Source of the DNA: Neckera pumila
Taxonomy: Eukaryota > Streptophyta > Bryopsida > Hypnales > Neckeraceae
DNA length: 64,000 nucleotides
Direction of reading: 5' to 3'
Assembly: GCA_963969595.1 (NCBI GenBank)
Contig: OZ018417.1
Coordinates: forward strand, 19,284,501-19,348,500
Shown here one piece after another: positions 47,208-64,000 of the stretch. The notes below the pieces were generated by a model, which did no database searches, was not told where the DNA came from, and worked only from the letters and a program-made list of their open reading frames with translations. Made by a program: the position numbers and the translations under genes. The stretch's first letter is position 1; every line of letters starts with the position of its first letter.

Positions 47208-48135
47208 TTAACCCCTAAAGGCCCAAGGCATTTTCTGGGTCCAAAAACACTAAAAGCTGTCATTTCTGCAGCGATCACTCAAGAAACCAAAAAAACATTT
47301 TTTTTTAAAGAATTTAACCGTAGGATCTTGTACTTTACTTGTTGTAGATCATGCGGTAAAAATTTCATGAAGTTTGACCATAGGGATTGTAAGATATTAG
47401 CATTTGAAGTTGGAAAAAGAAGTTTTTTTGAACTATGGCCTGCAATTTCAGATGAATTTGATGGCCATTTGTAGATTTTTTTTGCACTACACATCACAAA
47501 GTTAAAATTTTTTATGTTGAACATTTGAGTTGAGAGTCGGGGAAAAATATTTCAAAATGTCAAAACTTGATTTTCACGTATAAAAAATTTGTTAAATAGA
47601 AATAGGTCCAAAATTGAATGAAACACTAAATTGTTAATAGCTCTTTGATGGAATTAAAACATTATAATTACAACAATGGGATTGTTCTTGCAAACAAATT
47701 TAGCCTTGTCAAACAAAAAAAAGTGAAAGAATTTGAAAATTGCATAGAAGAATGAATTCTATAAGTTGTTTTTTGAAGAAGATGTTTAGATTGCTCGAAA
47801 AACAAGATTGTCCATAACTTTCTCCTTCTAAGTTCAAATAGAATGAATCAAAGCTTCAAATGTAGACAAAAATATGATCTTTGAGAAAAAAAAAATTTAA
47901 GAAAAATTCAATTTTTTAAAACTTTTTTTTCTGCCCGACGAGTTGCTTTTTTGACTTCGGGTTGCAAACTTTTGCTCCCGGACACCAATTGAGAAAATAT
48001 TATATTTTTAAAAAGCTAATGCGATATCCTATATTCAAAAAAAGTTTCAAAAATTCAGGTCAAAATTTGAGGGCACATGAGTCTGACCGAAATCCCAAGT
48101 GTCTCCTAAGGGGACTTTGGGCCTTTAGGGATTAA
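47208..48135. mobile_element. TTAA-family element B8 (928 bp) with uninterrupted sister site
   Basis: TTAA at 47208-47211 and 48132-48135. Termini are CCCCTAAAGGCCCAA and, in reverse complement, TCCCTAAAGGCCCAA. The flanks GAGCAGG and CAGATATGAGAA correspond to continuous sequence ATAAGG-TAAT-AGGTATGAGAA at about 38177-38197 in the sister repeat. Orientation is the reverse of B7 and Y. Confidence 0.92.
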
Positions 48136-49480
48136 CAGATATGAGAAATCTATATTTGAAAACAATTATGAAATTCTCTATAAAATTACTATAAGATTTG
48201 TTTCTTAATTTAATTTTCACAATTTTTGAAAACAAAAACAATGAATAGGGTTTAGTTGGTTTTCTACAACATTTTCACCATTGGAATTGGCATGTTCAAT
48301 TCCATATTAGATAATTAGGAATTTACTTTTTTGGATTATCATATACACCCTTTTATATAATGATTGTTCCAAGGATAAAATTGAAGCTCTTATTTCTTGG
48401 ATTCTTTTCCATACTTAGATTCCCAAATCAATTTTTAATATAATGTCAATTCTATAGGTAGCAGAAGACAAACATTTTTTCTAAAATAGTTGCAAAGTTG
48501 CAACTTCACTTTTAGAAAAATTGGAAAAGGACTATTTGTACCACTTAGAGATACTAAAGAATTAGGTTCAAAAAATTGGTAGAGAAGTAACATTCAAGTT
48601 AGTTTAAAGATCCTATGGTTAAAAATTGCAAAAAAATATCACAAATTTGACCACTCGACCTTTGTTTCCAAAGAATTTTAGTTGTGGCAATTTTGCTCAA
48701 TAACATCCAAAGAACTTTAGGGGTCATTTGAAATTCATATTGTAAACAAAGTGGGTGCATGTCCAATTGCACCCTACCTAAAATTACCATTATCACTTTG
48801 TGTGCATCTCCAAAATCAATATGTATGTAAAAAGAAGAAAGGATTTTTGAACCTCTACCAAAAAAACTTTGACCCTTCCTAACTTTTGCATACAATATTC
48901 AAATGCCGCATTCTTTGGTGCGATGGAAACCTCCTTTCACTTCCCAAGTTCCCATCAACAAAATATCAAAATTTCACCAATCTAATTAAGTAACTATTCA
49001 CAGTAGCAAAGCTTGACAGTTTTGTATAGGGCAATGCCCGAGGAGGAGGAAATTTTGCCAAAAAAAGGGCAGACGATGAGGGCGGAGCCCGACGAGGAGG
49101 CCCTTTTTTGGGCAAAATTCTCGACAACGAGGGGCATTGCCCGGCGTAAATGACCAGTGGGCAACGGATTTTCTTGGATGAGATAACGATTTGGATGAAA
49201 AATCTGTAATCCCCAATTACATGATTTTGCCTGCGTAATCGGACATTACGGCTCAAAATTCGCCCCCCTTTTGAACGGGACGAATCCCAGCGGTGCTTTA
49301 CGGAACGTGACATCCCTCGCAGATCCATTTCCAATGCCAAACTTGTGAGAAACCCAGCAAGCAGCAACTGAGTGAGGAGGCCCCGGAACTGATTGCCATC
49401 CACGCTAGTTGTCCCGGTCAATCATCTCCACCTTCACTCTCCTGTCAGTTCTCTGTCATGTGCTCAGAAACAGACCTCCG

Positions 49481-50600
49481 GACCAGCAAAGTCTGATCAA
49501 AGTGAAATTCATCCAAAGCACGACTGAAGAAATATCATTCCGCAGGCAAGTATCAGTCAAGACGCTGCATGTCCACAGGGCTCAATGTGAAGCCAATTGG
49601 CCTGCTTGACGTGGAAGCTTACTTAAGGTAGGGACAATCTGCAGTACCCTGGTTGCTGCTTGCGCTTGGGATAAGAATCAATCCCCAAAACAAAGTTGAA
49701 TTCGTTGAGAAGTGCCGGCAAAATTTCAAAATACAACGGAAAACAGTGATCGAGACCCTCCTGACCAGCAAAGTCTGATCAAAGTGAAATCCATCCAAAG
49801 CGACTCAAGGAATATCCGCAAGTAGTATCATTCAAGACGCTGCATGTCCACAGGGCTCAATGTAAAGCTCATTGGCCTGCTTGACGTGGAAGAAGCTTAC
49901 TTAAGTTAGGGACAATCTGCCGTACCCTGGTTGCTGCTTGGGATAAGAATCAATCCCCAAAACAAGGTCGAAATCGTTAATTGAGAAATCAGAAGTGCCG
50001 GCAAATAAGCAAATTTTCAAAATACAACGGAAAACAGTGATCGAGACCCTCCGGACCAGCAAAGTCTGATCAAAGAGAAATCCATCCAAAACGACTCAAG
50101 AAATATCCGCAAGTACTATCATTCACGACTCTGTCCACAAGCTGGGCTCAATGGGAAGCGCATTGCGGCCTGCTTGCTTAATTGGAAGCTAAAGTCAGAG
50201 ACAATCTGCCGTACCGTGGTTGCTGCTTGGGATACAGTAAGAATCAATCCCCAAAACAAGGTTGAACTCGTTGAGAAATCAGAAGTGCAAAATTTCAAAA
50301 TACAACGGAAATAAAACAGTGATCGAGACCCTCCGGATTCCGGACCAGCAAAGTCTGATCAAAGAGAAATCCATCCAAAGCGACTCAAGGAATATCCGCA
50401 AGCTAGGATCATTCAAGACTCTGTCCACAGGCTGGGCTCAATGGGAAGCGCATGGGCCTGCTTTGAATTGTTGACATGGAAGTGTAAGTTAGGGACAGTC
50501 TGCCGTACCTTGGTTGCTGCTTGGGGATAAGAATCAATCCCCAAAACAAGGTTGAAATTTTTGAGAAATCAGAAGCGCAAAATTTCAGAAGACAACCAAA
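49481..50600. repeat. Tandem array of four units, 282-291 bp each
   Basis: Units start at GACCAGCAAAGTCTGATCAA: 49481, 49763, 50054 and 50343. Each continues through GAAATCCATCCAAAGCGACT, AATATCCGCAAG, CTCAATG, GTTGCTGCTTGGGATA and AATCAATCCCCAAAACAAGG with small indels. Two related units are present at 39.15-39.6 kb. No protein frame is shared by the units. Confidence 0.9.
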
Positions 50601-50612
50601 TGATCAATTTTT

Positions 50613-51383
50613 GGAAATCATGTACAAAGAGATTTAAAAATGGCTTAAATAGCTTATTGAACATGTTCGGTCTCACAAGATTTGTACTTCAATTTTGGTT
50701 TCAATGTGCGTAATCTAAGCTTGATCTTTTGGTTTGATAAGTCAATCAAGTTTATTTCCAATAGAAAGGGTGCCATAGGAGAAAATGCACAAGTATGATC
50801 GATTTGATTATTTCATTAATACAACTTGGTTGACCACCTAGTCAATTTATTTAAGTGTTGTTCATTTGGTCTATGAATATACTTGAGCCCTTGACATAAC
50901 TTATGAATACAATATTGAAATCAAGCATTTTTTGGTGCATTGGAACCCTAATAACATGAATATTTAACAAAATTGAAAAATTTAATAAGAAGAAATATGA
51001 TCACAATCATGAAGTGAAAATTTTGATGCTTGCCATATCAAGATTTTCTAAAATTTAATACCAAAATCTCATTTATAGAGTTTCAAATATACATTAGCCC
51101 AATATTGAAACGATAAGAATTATTAGAACAAGTATATATGGACATCTTAATCAAATTATTCCAATGCAAAATTTGAAAGGATTTGTAACCAAATCTTAAT
51201 GTCAGTATGGTATATTTTCAACATTATGCAAATATTGTAATTGTAGTTTTTGTACCAGGTGTAACATAGGGAGAGCGGGGAGGCGTTACCCTCCCTGGTA
51301 TTTAATTTCACAGTGAAGCTTCACCCCCCCTTGACTTTCTTTAAAACCTACAGTAAAAATGAAACAAAGATTCTATTTAGAAG
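50613..51383. other. AT-rich intergenic DNA
   Basis: 50880-50960 is a further fragment of the end of repeat C (GCATTTTTTGGTGCATTGGAA). Nothing else is recognised. Confidence 0.45.
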
Positions 51384-51761
51384 CATTAGAGAAAAAATGA
51401 GCCCTTTGGAGGGCTGCTCCACAGCCCTCCACAGCCCTCTAGAGGACCTGAAATTTAGTTTTACAGGAAAAAAATGTTTATTTCTCTTATTTTCGTACAA
51501 TAGTTTCTACTGTGACAGTGGCGCAGGAACCCAAATTTGCGAGCTAAAATAAATAAATAAATATATATATATATATATAATAATTTTAAGAAAAACTTGA
51601 AATTTTTTTAAAAAAAAAGGACAAAAGCTGACTGTGTCAGCGAGCAATAAGCCAAGCTAACTACTCACCAGCAGCCATTTCAAGATTGCAGGCCAAGCTT
51701 GAAATAGCTTGGCCATGTCAATCTAGAGCAGCCCTCCAGAGGGCTATTTTTTTTTCTAATG
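51384..51761. mobile_element. CATTAG-type MITE, copy A5 (378 bp)
   Basis: Left end CATTAGAGAAAAAATGAGCC. Right end ends TTTTCTAATG at 51761 after GCCCTCCAGAGGGC. It is closely related to A3 along its whole length, with an (AT)n tract at about 51560-51578 in the middle. Confidence 0.85.
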
Positions 51762-52159
51762 GCTTAAATTGGTATGTTTACTTTTAGAAGTTGCAATAGA
51801 TGCCCAAATTCAATATCGGTGAAATTTTGATACAAAGATTTTATGGGAATTAGGGTGACATTGAAAATATATCAAGAAATTTTATAACCCGTAAAGAAGA
51901 CCAAGGCCTTTTTATTTTGCCAAAAAACACTTAAAACTGAAATAATAAAAAATTCTACAACAAAGAGTAAAAAAATTTGAATTTTTTTTTGCACATCTAA
52001 CCATAGGATCTTACACCTAACTTGTATAAGAATGTGTGGAAAATATTTCAAAATTTTGACCACATAGATTGCAAGATATCTATGTTTAAAGTGAAAAATA
52101 TTAGTTTTTCAACACATTCATTTGCGGGAACTAGATTATTTGACATTCATTGAACCTAC

Positions 52160-53382
52160 TTAACCTCTAAAGGACCATTGTTGATTCGGCAGACATTTGG
52201 GATTTTGAGTAAGTACCTATGGACTGAAATTTTGTCGTGATTTTTTGAAACTTTTTTTGAAGATATAAAAACTAATAAGCTTAGTGGGAATATAATTATT
52301 TTCACAATCGGTGCCTAGAAAAAAAAGATTATGACCAAATAAGCTCAAAACAGGGGACGATGGGCAGCAAAAAAAATGGACAAAAATTGAATTTCTTTTT
52401 TTATATTCTTTTTCTCATAGATTATATTTTTTTCTATTTGAAAAGCTTTGATTCATTTCATTTGGATTTGTTATGAGAAAGTTATGCACATTCTTGTTTT
52501 TCAGGCAGTTAGAGCATCTTTTTGAAAAAAGTAACTTTTAGAATGCATTTCTGAATGCAATTTTTCAAATTTTTCACTTTTTTTTTTTCATGGTTTATAT
52601 TACTTGCTAGAACAATCTCACCATTGGGATTAGTGCATTTTCATTCCATCTAAAATGTATGAATATTTAAGATTTTCCTTCTATCTCATAACTACTTCTA
52701 CTTAATAATTTTTGAAAGAATTTTAATTCAGTTTTCTTGGGTTTTTTATTTTCCCAGACTCTGAATTCAATTCTCCACTACAAAGATTTAAAGCTTAAAA
52801 CTCTGTATTGCAAAAATTTTAAGTTAAAAATGTTCAAAGTCCAAAATATCTAGTCCCACAATGTGTTGAAAAACTTGTTTTTTTCACTTTAAACATAGAT
52901 ATCTTGCAATATGTGCGGTCAAAAATTCTGAAATTTTTTCCACACACTCTCATACTAGTTAGGTGTAAGATCCTACGGTTGGATATGAAAAAAAAACATT
53001 TTTCAAGTTTTTCTACTTTTTGCTAAAGAAATGGCAGTTTTGAGTATTTTTTGCATTAGAAGAGATTTGAGGCCTCCAAGAGCGTGCGAGTTATCCTGCA
53101 TTCCCGCAACGTTCCCACGCAAGAAAGTTGCTAGCTGATGTGGTCGCACAAGTGCCACGTCATTTTTTGAAAAAAAAAAGAAAAAAGAAAAATTGGGCCT
53201 GAAATGATATTTGGCAGAGAATTTTTTTTTTTTTTTTTCTTTTTTGAAAAAAAATAATTCTGACAGCCTGTATGGGCTGTTCACAGATCTGGCCAAATCA
53301 GGGAACAGGCCTGAAACGGCCCTCCAATGCCCTCCAATCTCTTCTAATGGCAAAAAAAGGGCCTCAGTCCTTTAGGGATTAA
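52160..53382. mobile_element. TTAA-family element Y, nested in X and carrying MITE Z
   Basis: TTAA at 52160-52163 and 53379-53382, with termini CCTCTAAAGGACC and, in reverse complement, TCCCTAAAGGACTGAGGCCC. Without the 297-bp MITE at 53053-53349 it is 926 bp, the family's standard length. Orientation is the same as B7. Confidence 0.88.
53053..53349. mobile_element. CATTAG-type MITE Z (copy A6, 297 bp), nested in Y
   Basis: Inverted termini CATTAGAAGAGATTTGAGGC and CATTAGAAGAGATTGGAGGG. It interrupts the GAGTATTTTTTG/GCAAAAAAA junction near the right end of Y, which is uninterrupted in B7 at 45437-45456 (GAGTGATTTTTGACAAAAAA). Confidence 0.82.
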
Positions 53383-54030
53383 CTTTAATTTTTTGCACTA
53401 TAGAGTTTTGAGTTTTAAATCTTTCTAGTAGAGAACTAAGTTGAGAATCTAGGGGGAAAAAAATATTCAAAAAAACTTAATTTTCATTCTTAAAAGAATT
53501 GTTAAATAGAAATAGGTACAAGATAGAAGGAAAAACTAAATTATCTAAGATGGAACTAAAGTGTACTAATTCCAATGGTCCTCTTGTTCTAGCAAGCAAA
53601 CTATACCATGTAGAACTTTTGTTTTTTGAGAAATTGTAAATTTGCATTAAGAAATGAATTCTATAAGTTATTTTTTCAAGAAGATGCTCTAATTGCCCCC
53701 AAAACAAGATTGTCCATAACTTTCTCATAACAAATCCAAATGGAATGAATCAAAGCTTCTAACGCAGACAAAAATATAATCTATTAGAAAAAAAATTGAA
53801 AAGAAATATTTTTTATTTTTTATTTTTTATTTTTGCTATCTCCTCTCCCCTATTTTCAGCTTATTTGGGCATAAATTTTGTTTCCAGGCACCGATTGAAA
53901 AAAAATTATATCCCACAAAGCTAATCAATTTTTCTATCTTCAAATAAAGTTTCAAAAAATCAAGACAAAAATTCAGCCGATAGGTACTTTCCCAAAATCC
54001 TATGTGGGACAATGGTCCTTTAGGAGTTAA

Positions 54031-54870
54031 GAAAGTATGGGTCTCCTTATTTTAGGTAACAAACCCCAAAAACCAATTATACACCCAAAACCAAAAACAT
54101 ATGTTGTTGTCCATTTGATGTCCCAAAATGTACGACTGTAGTACATAGTGTCATTTTTTTTTTTAATTTGCTAGCCTTGGGTACACCACCTTGATCCAAA
54201 ATGTACAATTGTGGTACATAGTGTCATTTCTTTTGGTTTGCTAGTAATTAGGTACACTCATTTGAAAGAAAGAAAAAAATGAACAAAAAAAATTTGGAAT
54301 CTCGGTATGGCAGGTGCAGTTGTGGGGGCGAAGCCAAGCCTTGGATGTTGATGCAATTGCACAAATCAATGGAGCAAACCCCCAACCCTAGCCTGGATTT
54401 GTGGCCCAGTCCCCCTGCGACCCCACCTCGCAACAGAACCCCTCCTCTTCCTCTTTTCCTCTTCATCACAAACTTTCTCTTAACTTAGATCCACCATCGC
54501 CAAACCTTTGTTGCATCGCTTGCAGCATTGCTCGACTTCTTCCATCCCCAAATCGTCTCCAAGGTAGAAATTCCAGCACACATTGTCAATCTGGGGCTCT
54601 GGAGATCTTAGCTATCTGTGGTTTGTGAATGCAGGGATGGGGGATGCAGTTTTGGGTCTAGATTGGAGTGGGTTTCCAGTTATGGAGTTCATCGACTAAT
54701 GGGTTGTTTGAGTCGACTCATTTAGAAGTTGTTTGATGGGAAAAACGAGTTGTAGTGGCGAGATCTTGTGGATTTGGTGGGTGGGTATTGAATCTAGGAG
54801 GTTTTGTTTGGGAAGGGACAGTAAGATTTGACTGAGATTGGAGTCCTTTGTTGTGTGTAGAGTTTGAAGG
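54031..54870 (+). promoter_or_regulatory. Putative promoter, 5' leader and leader intron of phosphoglucomutase
   Basis: A CT-rich leader at about 54330-54563 ends CTCCAAG|GTAGAA, and a plausible acceptor GTGTGTAG lies at 54860, ten bases before the start codon. A 5'-untranslated intron at 54564-54860 is therefore likely. 54130-54240 contains a short direct repeat (TGTACxACTGTGGTACATAGTGTCATTT type). Short frames here are not genes. Confidence 0.45.
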
Positions 54871-61240
<6,370 letters not shown>

Positions 61241-61637
61241 ATGACCTATTGGCAAGCAGTGGAAAGCAAGGCAGAGAAGGGCATGTGCAACAGAGCACAT
61301 TGTAAGTGCACCTGTACTGCACATGGATGAGTTTAGATGGATGCTTCATAACTACTGTAGTAGGGACGCTGCGACCTCAATTTATCTTTGTTCACCGGAT
61401 GCATATTGCTGGCATAGTGCAAGAGTTGTAGCGAATTGTGGAGAATTTTATTTTTTCAATTTTGGTGTCACTTATTCCCAAAATCTGACTGTCGGTGACT
61501 CAACTTTTGGGCTCGGGACTATTGTTGATAAAACATGATTTTTCATCACATATGTGCATTTGTATTTGTTTGTAACCCAGGAATGCCGGTCTGGTCACCA
61601 TGGAATCATCCTTTTGGGTACTGTGTGAATCATTTGC
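61241..61637 (+). other. Phosphoglucomutase 3' untranslated region and short spacer
   Basis: About 400 bp between the stop codon and the next repeat element. No gene or strong terminator-like structure is visible. Confidence 0.5.
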
Positions 61638-63617
61638 TAAACCCCTAAAGTTCATTGAGTACTGTGTTTCACCAAAAAACACTGAAAATGGGCCGTTTCA
61701 ATGGCAAAGGTCCCCCAAAATGACAAATGAAATCCTGTTGCATTTAAGCGTAAGATCTAGTTGTAGACTACTTCATTATGTTGTAAAAAAATGGGAGGTT
61801 TTGACCGTATAGAGTGTGAGATTATAGTGTTTGAAGTTGAAAAAAAACATTTTGGGGGGGCATTCAAATTTCGGGGTAGCTTTTGCACAAGTCAATTTCA
61901 CTTTTCAGCTTGAACTTTTTTGGCAAGCTTTTTGTAATAAAAGTTGGCCACATGTTCAAAAAAATTTATACCATTTCAAATTGGGGAACATGTACTAAAA
62001 AATTGCAATAGGAAACTAGCTTCAAGAAAAACCTCATATAAAGCCTTTTTTTCAACAATTTATGGCTTGCACATAAAATAATTTCTTCAAAATGAAAACA
62101 GTGTAGTTTTAGATTTCAACTAGCTCTAAAGGAAGAAAAAATAAAAGTAAGAACTGCCCAAAATATCAAACTTTGGCAAGCTTGATCAATCTATGTTCAA
62201 GCTAAAGTGAAGAGCAATTGTGCATATTGGGCCTAGCATGGGAAGAGGCTGGTGCAGGGTTAGCAAAGCCTGGCTCACCATGAACCACTAACACTAGATA
62301 AAGTTCTTGATTTTAAGATATTCTCCTTTCCCTCAATTTTGAAGATGTTCCTTATTCCATAACTACCACTGGAGAATAATTCTAGAATGTTTCACTATTA
62401 AATTTCAATGATTTCATAATATAAGACGCCAGTCTCCCATAGCTTGTACAGCCATGTGCATTGTGTGTTTTCTGATGAGAGGAGAAGATGTTTATACAAT
62501 TGGGGTGGTAGGAAGTAAAATAACCATGTAGGATATGTGAATGAGAATTACTAAGAGCTCAACAACTCATAGTTAAGTAAAAAGTAGGAACTGTATTCTA
62601 ATTAAAATCTCAGGCCTCATTTTGTCATATAAGAGTTACCTTATAAGAAAATTGAACTACTAAAAGTTAAGAAATCAAGCTAACTTTCATCTCCAAAAAT
62701 CCATTTGAGACTCCAATAAAAAGTTATGGACAAATTTCAAAAAGGGTTTGGAAGGGACATTTTCATTGACATTTTCAAACACCCTCTCTGAATTTTGTCC
62801 ATAATTTTTTTTTAGTGGCTCAAAATCATAATTGGATTTTTGGAGATGAAAGCTAGCTTGATTTACCAACTTTTTTTAGTTCAAAGTTTTTTTGAAATAA
62901 GTTATTCTACTATGCCAAAATGAGATCTAAAATTCTACTTTGAACATAATTCCTGTATGTTTTGACAGTGAGTGGTCAAGCTTTCATCTTCAAATTATCC
63001 CATACCCTTTGAGGATTCATGAGGGACAATGGATTTGATTACAAAAACAACTTCTCCACCCATCATTCCAACAAGTGTCAAAGAAGCAATTGTATCAATT
63101 TACCATCAATTTTTTTCGTATGGGAGTTTGTCAAATGACAAATTGATAATTGATTCAATGGATACTTTTGGCATTTTTCTTTTTTCTTTGATTGTAGTAG
63201 CTAGGAATAACTACCCATTTGGCCACAAGAAGCTATAGAACATTTGCCTCCTTGCCACCACTTCTTTGTACGTTGTGACAAGTTTATAACTTCAGTAAAT
63301 TGTCAAAGAAGTATCAGACCTAAACCTTGGTTAAAAGCTTGCACATGGTCCTGCCCAAGCTCTTTTGGCATGGCATTGCAATTTTTGCTACAATGTAAAG
63401 AGCCTTCCCCATGCTGCCCTCCGTCTATTGAAAACAACATTTTTCTTTGTTATTTTTCAGGGACAAATTCAAATGAAAAAAAATTGGTGGAGCAACAAGG
63501 TACTCCTTGTCCCCACATCCAAAAAAATTCAAAAGATAAAGTGTATTTTCTATTTACAGTGAGCTGTCCAAAATCGCTATGTTGCCAAAAAACATAGCTT
63601 AGTCCTTTAAGGGTTAA
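61638..63617. mobile_element. TTAA-family element B11, longest copy (1980 bp)
   Basis: Left end TAAA-CCCCTAAAG; right end CCTTTAAGGG-TTAA (63614-63617). The left interior follows B8. The last 80 bases (CAGTGAGCTGTCCAAAATCG block) match the right end of B6. The middle contains a foldback insertion (62612-62930) and about 1 kb not seen in the short copies. Reading frames in that part are broken. Treating the two ends as one element is an inference. Confidence 0.55.
62612..62930. repeat. Foldback element with long inverted arms
   Basis: CTCATTTTGTCATATAA near the left is answered by CTATGCCAAAATGAGATC at the right. Inside, CTTTCATCTCCAAAAATCCA (left) is matched by TGGATTTTTGGAGATGAAAG (right), and TTATGGACAAATTTC by GAATTTTGTCCATAA. 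The arms run for about 100 bases with small interruptions. Confidence 0.75.
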
Positions 63618-64000
63618 TAAATCCCAATAGCACTCAAACTATCTCATGAAAAGATGCTGTCACCACTGTTAAAATGCCCCCCTTCCCTGCCGTTGATTTG
63701 GCTATACCTTTTTCCCTATAGTTGATATGCTTCACTTAGGAAACCAAGGGCCGTCGATGTGCCAATGGTGGGCTGTCCACCGCCGTTGATAGTTGAGGCG
63801 TTCGAGCAAGGAGTTGGAGAAGGCGTCTAAGTTTTTCAAGAGGGCAACCTTTGAGAGCAACCTAAGTTTTTAAGTAGTGGGATTTGAAGTAACTTGTCAA
63901 TAGAGATTTGCAAGAGTGCAACTTTGACACCATTTTGACTTCTTTGGGTTTTTGAACTTTTCAACTTCAACTTTGGATTTGTAGGTAATTACATTCCCAT
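63618..64000. other. Intergenic DNA at the window edge
   Basis: Somewhat higher GC at 63650-63800 but no protein-like frame or recognisable element before the sequence ends. Confidence 0.4.

Larger units (their letters stand above)
46495..50612. repeat. Long dispersed repeat C, copy 2 (with TTAA insertion and expanded tandem array)
   Basis: Sister of 37490-39640. It is interrupted by B8 at 47208-48135, matches again from 48136 to about 49000, then diverges: 49010-49310 is the sequence related to 24300-24620. It ends in a four-unit tandem array (49481-50600). No coding frame is recognisable. Confidence 0.8.
51884..54030. mobile_element. TTAA-family element X, split by element Y
   Basis: The left end (ATAACCCGTAAAG) is decayed; the right end reads CCTTTAGGAG-TTAA (54027-54030). 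Removing the nested element Y leaves 924 bp, which follows B8 in the same orientation from end to end (shared GATCTTACACCTAACTTGTA-like, TTGTTAAATAGAAATAGGT and AAACAAGATTGTCCATAACT blocks). Confidence 0.85.

Noticed and set aside
63290..63320. YFFDN codons on the minus strand as proof of a piggyBac transposase
   Set aside because: A five-residue match in a stop-filled frame can arise by chance; mentioned only as a lead.

Overview
This is nuclear DNA of a land plant. Six genes with plant-type GT-AG introns are readable, and three encode plastid-targeted or plant-typical proteins (GUN4, ClpP4, cytosolic phosphoglucomutase). The rest is AT-rich repeat and transposon debris. The protein variants and intron sizes suggest a non-flowering plant, perhaps a bryophyte, but the sequence does not settle this.

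Layout. 1-11.8 kb is repeat-rich and gene-poor. 11.8-30.3 kb is a gene island in alternating orientation: a mitochondrial SLC25-type carrier (+, 5-6 exons); phosphomannomutase (-, 11 exons, tail-to-tail with the carrier); GUN4 (+, 2 exons); TSR2 (-, 4 exons, tail-to-tail with GUN4); and plastid ClpP4 (+, 3 exons, head-to-head with TSR2 across about 0.8 kb). 30.3-54.2 kb is dense in nested non-autonomous transposons and duplicated repeats. 54.3-61.2 kb holds an 18-exon cytosolic phosphoglucomutase (+). 61.6-64 kb is again repeats.

Gene functions. Phosphomannomutase (mannose-1-P for GDP-mannose, ascorbate and glycans) and phosphoglucomutase (glucose-1-P/glucose-6-P) are both cytosolic hexose-phosphate enzymes, from unrelated protein families. 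GUN4 (Mg-chelatase activation) and ClpP4 (stromal protease core) act in the plastid. TSR2 acts in 40S ribosome maturation. No shared pathway or operon-like logic is evident. All exon joins were made by eye and are supported by reading-frame continuity and family motifs.

The most interesting structure is a repeat family with TTAA at its ends. Five copies reconstruct to 924-938 bp each, with inverted termini starting CCCCTAAAG. Two copies can be compared with uninterrupted sister sequences in the same window, and one copy has jumped into another. TTAA target sites point to piggyBac-like non-autonomous elements. A second family, with CATTAG termini, is nested inside the first. A third long repeat occurs at 37.5-39.6 kb and 46.5-50.6 kb with tandem arrays of different copy number. 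Intron 1 of ClpP4 carries two decayed extra copies of its own exon 1/intron junction.
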